Source: Bacteroidota bacterium (GTDB lineage: Bacteria > Bacteroidota > Bacteroidia > Bacteroidales > FEN-979). From it: 64,000 nt of DNA. The notes below the pieces were generated by a model. That model was not told where the DNA came from, did not search any database, and worked only from the letters and a program-made list of their open reading frames with translations. The position numbers were made by a program, and so were the translations under genes. The DNA lies in contig JAPLDF010000070.1 in the NCBI GenBank assembly GCA_026391835.1, positions 31,389-95,388 on the forward strand, written 5' to 3'. The number at the start of each line of letters is the position of its first letter. The stretch's first letter is position 1. This document shows positions 58,679-64,000 of the stretch, one piece after another.

Positions 58679-59569
58679 TTAATCAGTTAACACGATCCGT
58701 CTGACCTGGGTGCTGTTGCCTGATATAATGCGGATAAAATAATATCCTTTGGGTTCCCGGGAAATATCAAATGTATATTCCTCTGAACCGGAACATACCC
58801 TGGACAATATCTTTTTTCCACTGATATCCATCACCGATACCTCTAACACCTGGTCCATTATTCTGCCGGCCCTGAATTTGAAAACTCCTTTGGTTGGGTT
58901 TGGAAAGACCTGGAGATCAGTCAGCAGCTGTTCAGCGACGCCGACAGTCGATGCAGCCTGGGTAACAGTAACCAGTTGGGGAGTCAGGCCCGTTACGGTA
59001 ACTGTGATGGTCGCTACACGCTGCGCAAAAGAAGTGTTTTCGGAGTAGTTTGCATTGATGGTTCCATTTCCGGTACCACTGGCTGTAACTGTACACCAGG
59101 CAGCATTGCTGCTTGCTGTCCATTGTGAGTTGGAAGCTACAGTGAAAGTAGTTGCACCTGCTGATGCATTTACGTTTCTGCCCGGAGGGGTCACCGACAG
59201 GGTAGGGGCAACGGCTGTTGCAGTAAATGAACCGGCCATTCCCGGTGCGTGAGGGGTGCAAACATACGCATAGGAACCTGCCTTGGTCACTTTGTATTCA
59301 AATGATGTAGCAGTACTGGTGATAGGTGCGTCCCAGGAGGCTGCACCGGATGGAATTGCACCTGGAGTGGATGTTGTCGTGTGGGTGCCTTCACTCCAAA
59401 CCCAGCGCATGGTATCTCCGACATTTACGCTGACGGTGGCAGGGCTGAAAAAGAAATTTCCAACCGAAACCACATGTTTTACAGCAAATGACGAGAGGCT
59501 GAAGGCCATTGATGACACGAATGCAAGCGTAAAAAGGATATATGTAAATTTTTTCATAGTGCCGTACAT
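58679..59569 (-). CDS. Surface cupredoxin fused to a BACON domain and type A T9SS sorting domain
   Basis: 296 residues. Signal peptide at about 1-28. The blue-copper (plastocyanin/azurin-type) domain spans about 30-120, with ligands His63 (GTHTTTS), Cys104, His107 and Met111 (VCTPHAPGM). A BACON-type Ig domain spans about 122-210 (FTVASNSQWTASSNAAWCTV, LVTVTQAAS). A type A T9SS domain spans about 220-296 (VFPNPTKGVFKF ... YYFIRIISGNSTQVRRIVLTD pattern). It should be a one-electron carrier displayed outside the cell; partners are unknown. It has its own -7 box and terminator. Confidence 0.88.
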   Translation of the reverse strand: MYGTMKKFTYILFTLAFVSSMAFSLSSFAVKHVVSVGNFFFSPATVSVNVGDTMRWVWSEGTHTTTSTPGAIPSGAASWDAPITSTATSFEYKVTKAGSYAYVCTPHAPGMAGSFTATAVAPTLSVTPPGRNVNASAGATTFTVASNSQWTASSNAAWCTVTASGTGNGTINANYSENTSFAQRVATITVTVTGLTPQLVTVTQAASTVGVAEQLLTDLQVFPNPTKGVFKFRAGRIMDQVLEVSVMDISGKKILSRVCSGSEEYTFDISREPKGYYFIRIISGNSTQVRRIVLTD

Positions 59570-59594
59570 TAAAATAATTTAGACTAAATAAGCG

Positions 59595-59602
59595 CAAAGA
59601 TA
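59595..59602 (-). promoter_or_regulatory. Putative -7 box of the cupredoxin gene
   Basis: The reverse strand reads TATCTTTG (TAnnTTTG), 26 bp before ATG 59569. Confidence 0.5.
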
Positions 59603-59746
59603 AGGTATTTTTTGCCTTAAAAGCAATTAAACTGACAATATTTTTTACTTTTTTTCAAAATTGCTTTACTTTCCAGGCTGACTGTTTCATTATTCGGCGA
59701 AACATCAATACCTTGACCGAAAATATTTTCCTGTTCATTGGGCGTC

Positions 59747-59779
59747 ACTCCCGGCAATGGCCATACCGGTGCCGGGAGT
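59747..59779. other. Perfect 10-bp inverted repeat in the fucosidase upstream region
   Basis: ACTCCCGGCA (59747-59756) and its exact complement (59770-59779) flank a 13-bp centre with its own TGGCCA. No T-run follows on either strand, so it is not a standard terminator. It lies about 62-94 bp before the -7 box of the fucosidase gene. The rest of the 300-bp spacer holds only the two promoter boxes and AT-rich sequence. Confidence 0.55.
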
Positions 59780-59840
59780 ATCCTTGCATGAAAAGTTGCC
59801 CTTTGATGCAGTTGCCCAAAATCAATTGACCGAAATGAAT

Positions 59841-59848
59841 TATTTTTG
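59841..59848 (+). promoter_or_regulatory. Putative -7 box of the fucosidase gene
   Basis: TATTTTTG (TAnnTTTG), 20 bp before ATG 59869. Confidence 0.45.
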
Positions 59849-59868
59849 ATCCATAAAAACAGACACTG

Positions 59869-61269
59869 ATGAAACTGAATTTCATTTTCCTTTTGTTAAT
59901 ATTCCTGGTGGCGGGGATCGCAGCAGCACAAACACCGGCCAATGATAATATTGAAACCGAGCACGATCCTGTAATCTTACAAAAGCTGGAGCAATGGAAA
60001 GATCTGAAGTTCGGGTTGCTTATGCACTGGGGTACCTATAGCCAGTGGGGAATCGTGGAATCGTGGTCAATCTGTTCCGAAGATGAAGACTGGTGTCGCC
60101 GGAAAATAAAAAATTACACCGACTATTGCCGGGAGTATACCAAACTTAAGACGAGTTTCAATCCTAAGAAGTTTAATCCGGAAGTATGGGCCCTCGCTGC
60201 AAAATATGCCGGGATGAAATATGTGATCTTTACAACAAAGCACCACGACGGTTTTTGCATGTTTGATACAAAGCAGACAGATTATTCCATAACAGATGCG
60301 GCTTGTCCTTTTCACAGCAACCCCAGGGCCGATGTGACAAAAGAGATTTTTAACGCCTTCAGGGCGCAGGGATTCTGGACCGGTGCTTATTTCTCAAAGC
60401 CCGACTGGCACTGCAACGATTACTGGGCTGAGGATTGGGCCACCCCAACCCGGAATGTAAATTACAGCATTAAAAAATACCCGGAGCGGTGGAAGAAATA
60501 TTGCGATTTTACCTATAACCAGATCCTGGAATTGATGAGCCGGTATGGCAAAGTAGATATTTTATGGCTGGATGGGGGATGGGTAGACCCTAAAAACGGA
60601 CAGGATGTGAACATGCCGGCAATCGCAGCCATGGCACGCAGATACCAGCCCGACCTGCTGATTGTTGACAGGACTGTTACCGGGAAATATGAAAATTACC
60701 GGACACCTGAGCAGGAAATCCCGGACAAGCTGCTTGACTATCCTTGGGAAACCTGTATGACGATGGCAACATCATGGTCCTATGTTCCGGGAGACATATA
60801 CAAACCTACCAACAAAATCATCCACAACCTGGTCGATATTGTGTGTAAAGGCGGAAATTACCTCCTCAACATCGGCCCCTCTCCGGAGGGTGAATGGGCC
60901 GATACCGCCTACCTGAGGCTGCGTGAAATCGGCGACTGGATGCAGGTCAATGGTGAAGCCATTTACAATTCCCGGCCGGTCAAGCCTTTCAAATCAGGGA
61001 AAATCTGCTTTACATCCCTGGCCGATGGTACCATTTATTTGATTTACCTGGCTGAACCCGGCGACGTAAGAATGCCTGCAACCATTGCTGTTAAAGGATT
61101 TCAGCCATCCGGGGGAGCATCCATCGGGTTGTTGGGGAAAAAGGGAATATTGAAATGGGAAAAGGATGCCGATAATGGCTTTTTCATTGAAATTCCCAAA
61201 GCATTTCAGGTGGGCCCTCCTTGCAGGCATGCATGGACGTTCAGAATTCAGATGAACAGCCGGAACTAA
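59869..61269 (+). CDS. Alpha-L-fucosidase, glycoside hydrolase family 29
   Basis: 466 residues. Signal peptide at about 1-21 (ending AAAQT). The GH29 catalytic barrel shows MHWGTYSQWG, the substrate-binding KHHDGF (His125-His126), and the nucleophile Asp235 in ILWLDGGWVD. The GPSPEGEW segment closes the domain, and a small beta domain follows from about 360. It releases terminal L-fucose from glycans; the signal peptide and lack of a sorting domain suggest a periplasmic place. No sugar-transport or other CAZyme gene is adjacent, so it is not part of a visible polysaccharide utilisation locus. Confidence 0.92.
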   Translation: MKLNFIFLLLIFLVAGIAAAQTPANDNIETEHDPVILQKLEQWKDLKFGLLMHWGTYSQWGIVESWSICSEDEDWCRRKIKNYTDYCREYTKLKTSFNPKKFNPEVWALAAKYAGMKYVIFTTKHHDGFCMFDTKQTDYSITDAACPFHSNPRADVTKEIFNAFRAQGFWTGAYFSKPDWHCNDYWAEDWATPTRNVNYSIKKYPERWKKYCDFTYNQILELMSRYGKVDILWLDGGWVDPKNGQDVNMPAIAAMARRYQPDLLIVDRTVTGKYENYRTPEQEIPDKLLDYPWETCMTMATSWSYVPGDIYKPTNKIIHNLVDIVCKGGNYLLNIGPSPEGEWADTAYLRLREIGDWMQVNGEAIYNSRPVKPFKSGKICFTSLADGTIYLIYLAEPGDVRMPATIAVKGFQPSGGASIGLLGKKGILKWEKDADNGFFIEIPKAFQVGPPCRHAWTFRIQMNSRN

Positions 61270-61301
61270 AAAAAACGGGTACTTGTCTTTTTTTGATTGA
61301 A

Positions 61302-63302
61302 TTAATCGTGAAATCTCCAGGCTATGCCAAATTTAAAGGCACCATCCTGCATGGGGTAATTTGGCGTTGTATAGTAGTTGCGTCCCATGAAACTGGCGTT
61401 GATATGGGTGTAGGTAACAAAGAACCTGGCGCGCTGGATCTTCACATTGATGAAGAAATCTATATATAAATAATCACCAATCTCTTTCTTATCCTGCAAA
61501 TAGAAAGATCGTACGGCAGAATTATAACTGTCAGCATAATATACCGTGTTATAGAAAAAATTCAGCCCGGGTTGAAGCGTGGCTGCACCATGGAAAAGAG
61601 GTTGTGTAAAATACACGGCAACGTTACCTATGAAGGCCGGAAGGCGCAGCACTGTAGTTCCCTGGACTGTCTGGTAAACCAACTGGGGTTTCAATTTAAA
61701 TTTCCAGAGGTCAAATGTCCCGTTCAGGTAAAGCTTGAAATATCCGAACTGAGGTTTATACTGCTTTGGAAGGCTTGAGGAATCCAGGTATATAAAGTTA
61801 TTAATGCGGCAGATTTCGATACCGGTCTCAAAAAATTTAAAAGCGTAATTGAATCCACCCGAGATGGTTCCCTGTTTGAGCCAGGAGGTATCCCATTGGT
61901 AACTATTTCCCCTGTAATGTGAATAGAACCATCCCGGCTGCTGCAGGGTATAGTTAGCGGAAATTGAGATAATCCCAACGTTTTTCGACTGGCTGCCGAG
62001 GGTTGTAGACAATTTCGCGCCCAGGCTGAGGTCATTTCCATTATAATCGCCGATCACGTAATCACCCTTTGCCGTCAGCCTTATACTCGATATCGGTGTA
62101 AAATCTATTTCGGCATGAGGGATAAACTGCTGAAAGAAATGTTTGACCCCGTGGAGTGAGACTTCAGTATATTGCTGTCTGATGCCGGCTTCGATATGGA
62201 AAACCCTCAATTGCCGGTTTGGTTTGAAACTTGGGTTTGACCATATGATATCGTTAACGATTTTTTTAACAGTCAGTGAGTCGACTGTGTGCACCGTATC
62301 GAACACAGGCGGGGGAAAAAAGCCGCTGTCAGGCTGATTGTCGATGAAATTCTGAATTTGCCTGTTATATTCGAAAGAATATGACACCCTTCCAAGGTCT
62401 AACCTGTTTTTTACGGGCAGGGTGGTATCCTTTCCATTTTTCACGTGACGGGTGAGATCAAAATAGTGTTTCATGAAAAAGCCGGATTCCCTGATCCTGT
62501 TTTGAGCAGCTACCAGGTTCACAGGAATTACCAGCCTGTTTGATTCAAGGTTTCCTTCAAACAGGCTGTCGTTTTGCAGCCCGCCATTCTCATAATTGCG
62601 CAGCCGGTTTACTGTGAAGTTGGCAATAAAGCCGTATCGCTTGTTTTTGGTAAAGAACTGTGAAGTCAGGACAAAGTTGATATGGTTGGTTTTTTGCCTG
62701 GAATAGGCCCCTGGGGCGCTCATCACATGAAAATCGAAGCCAAGGTTGAAACTTCTGTAGATATTACGGCTGAAGATGGCATGAAAATTCTGCTCTTTTT
62801 TGGCACCCTGGACATACGTAAGCTCCGTATATGTTTTATATACCTTGTAGTATTTTACACTGTCGTTTTGATACAGGTATTGATCGATGCTATGGATCCC
62901 GTAATCGAAGCCACTTTTTGATCCGGATTGAAATGGGACCAGTGAGCGATAGTTTTTACCGATATTGCCAAGTGTCGCATAAAACCGGTCCCGTTTATAC
63001 AGCAGGTCATAGTTCTGAAAGCCGGTGAGGGCGGTATCGTTCTGGTGAAGGTCAAGGGGGCCCAGTTTTTCCAGGTTGCTGTTAAAGAAGAACACCTGGG
63101 TGGAATCGCGGTGTTTCTTAATGGAGTCAACCAGCATTTTATTGGTGGCCGCCGAGGCCCGGAGGTTTTCAGCTTCTTCCTCCGACAGTTGTTTTTTACG
63201 CAGAATGTTGCTGGTATCCGGTTGCTGGGAGAAGGCGTTCATACAAATTCCCAGGATGATAAGGGCTGTAAGGCAGAAGGAGCGGTAGGGAATATGGCGC
63301 AT
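61302..63302 (-). CDS. Putative porin (Porin_10-type outer-membrane protein)
   Basis: 666 residues. Signal peptide at about 1-26. A short helical, charged N-terminal segment (RKKQLSEEEAENLRASAATN) comes next. A long beta-barrel region rich in Tyr and Phe then runs from about 70 to the C-terminal aromatic strand (FKFGIAWRFHD). The opening PLDLHQNDTALTGFQNYDLLYKRDRFYATLGNIG fits the putative-porin family of Bacteroidota. It is thought to form an outer-membrane channel; the substrate is unknown. It is downstream of the rRNA operon but separated by a strong terminator. Confidence 0.83.
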   Translation of the reverse strand: MRHIPYRSFCLTALIILGICMNAFSQQPDTSNILRKKQLSEEEAENLRASAATNKMLVDSIKKHRDSTQVFFFNSNLEKLGPLDLHQNDTALTGFQNYDLLYKRDRFYATLGNIGKNYRSLVPFQSGSKSGFDYGIHSIDQYLYQNDSVKYYKVYKTYTELTYVQGAKKEQNFHAIFSRNIYRSFNLGFDFHVMSAPGAYSRQKTNHINFVLTSQFFTKNKRYGFIANFTVNRLRNYENGGLQNDSLFEGNLESNRLVIPVNLVAAQNRIRESGFFMKHYFDLTRHVKNGKDTTLPVKNRLDLGRVSYSFEYNRQIQNFIDNQPDSGFFPPPVFDTVHTVDSLTVKKIVNDIIWSNPSFKPNRQLRVFHIEAGIRQQYTEVSLHGVKHFFQQFIPHAEIDFTPISSIRLTAKGDYVIGDYNGNDLSLGAKLSTTLGSQSKNVGIISISANYTLQQPGWFYSHYRGNSYQWDTSWLKQGTISGGFNYAFKFFETGIEICRINNFIYLDSSSLPKQYKPQFGYFKLYLNGTFDLWKFKLKPQLVYQTVQGTTVLRLPAFIGNVAVYFTQPLFHGAATLQPGLNFFYNTVYYADSYNSAVRSFYLQDKKEIGDYLYIDFFINVKIQRARFFVTYTHINASFMGRNYYTTPNYPMQDGAFKFGIAWRFHD

Positions 63303-63366
63303 TCAGGTGGTACGAATTTGCGGATAAAGGTACGGAAAAATAGCAGCCGGATAGAAAGGTGATGGC

Positions 63367-63396
63367 AAAAAAAAACCCAGCCAAAAGGCTGGGTTA
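63367..63396 (-). terminator. Terminator of the rRNA operon
   Basis: The reverse strand has a perfect AACCCAGCC/GGCTGGGTT stem with a TTTT loop followed by a T-run, a few bases after the 5S rRNA. Confidence 0.93.
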
Positions 63397-63401
63397 TAAA
63401 A

Positions 63402-63511
63402 GATCGGCGACGACATACTCTCCCACAAAAACTGCAGTACCATCTGCGCAAGTGGGCTTAACGACTCTGTTCGGAAAGGGAAGAGGTGAACACCACTGCT
63501 ATAGTCACCGT
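63402..63511 (-). rRNA. rrf: 5S ribosomal RNA
   Basis: The reverse strand reads GGTGACTATAGC at the 5' end, then the conserved CCTCTTCCCTTTCCGAACAGAG, GTTAAGCCCACTTGCGC, ATGGTACTGC, and GGGAGAGTATGTCG at the 3' end. The length of about 110 nt is normal; the ends are accurate to a few bases. Confidence 0.95.
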
Positions 63512-63520
63512 AAGATCTTC

Positions 63521-63551
63521 TGTAGAGTCAGGTTCTGAACCTGACTCTACA
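63521..63551. repeat. 31-bp palindrome in the 23S-5S spacer
   Basis: Perfect 15-bp arms (TGTAGAGTCAGGTTC and its complement) around a single central T. A further outer pairing (AAGAT/ATCTT) extends it. It may act as a processing hairpin or be a dispersed palindromic element. Confidence 0.9.
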
Positions 63552-63609
63552 ATATCTTAAAGACATATAGAGAAAGAAAATACAACAATTAATTAAAAGC
63601 TTGTCATAG

Positions 63610-64000
<391 letters not shown>

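Overview
This 64 kb stretch reads as chromosomal DNA of a member of the phylum Bacteroidota, probably an uncultured Bacteroidales/Marinilabiliales-type lineage (the order is inference). The signs are type IX secretion (T9SS) sorting domains on six proteins, a PorP/SprF protein, two TPR-propeller-OmpA proteins of the PorE type, two TonB-dependent receptors, a FecR/ECF-sigma pair, a DUF4249 lipoprotein, DUF4476 proteins, a BACON domain, and TAnnTTTG -7 promoter boxes in front of many genes. A hydF gene hints at [FeFe]-hydrogenase and so at an anaerobic or fermentative life. I saw no phage, insertion sequence, CRISPR array or tRNA gene.

Layout. 1-1.4 kb: FecR (cut by the window edge) and its ECF sigma factor. 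1.5-9.2 kb: OsmC-like protein, a trans-sulfuration PLP enzyme, a patatin/outer-membrane-barrel protein, a DUF349 protein and chorismate synthase. 9.2-11.2 kb: the two-step agmatine-to-putrescine pathway. 11.3-14.3 kb: a T9SS cargo protein diverging from a PorE-like protein. 14.35-18.4 kb: a complete riboflavin operon, ribD-ribE-ribBA-ribH, behind an FMN riboswitch with an intrinsic terminator. 18.4-33.6 kb: mixed housekeeping genes (HydF, TonB receptor with DUF4249 lipoprotein, TsaC/Sua5, glycosyltransferases, DapD, RuvX, peptide deformylase, diadenylate cyclase, dihydropteroate synthase). 33.7-37.7 kb: a four-gene, probably copper-related, cluster. 37.7-41.2 kb: two co-transcribed T9SS cargo proteins. 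41.4-45.1 kb: PPDK and a peptidoglycan glycosyltransferase. 45.3-53.6 kb: a surface-secretion block of a giant type-B T9SS cargo, PorP/SprF, an OmpA-propeller protein and two DUF4476 proteins. 53.7-58.6 kb: a split saccharopine pathway (LKR then SDH), a J-domain/TerB protein and an OYE-family oxidoreductase. 58.7-63.3 kb: a surface cupredoxin, an alpha-L-fucosidase and a putative porin. 63.4-64 kb: 5S rRNA and the 3' end of 23S rRNA.

The most unusual feature is non-coding. At least ten intergenic spots carry short tandem arrays whose unit is 7 or 8 bp, with different unit sequences at different spots. Several run into genes: one supplies the ribD start codon between the FMN-riboswitch terminator and the gene, one supplies the last codons and stop of aroC, one the stop of aguB, and an inverted octamer pair the last seven residues and stop of a DUF4476 gene. 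Another fills the -33 region of the ruvX promoter, and another separates the sigma gene from its FecR partner. They recall the heptamer STRR repeats of heterocystous cyanobacteria, but here they remodel gene ends and leaders. Secondary points of interest are the T9SS/DUF4476 block, a surface-anchored cupredoxin-BACON fusion, the copper-type cluster and a 31-bp palindrome in the 23S-5S spacer.
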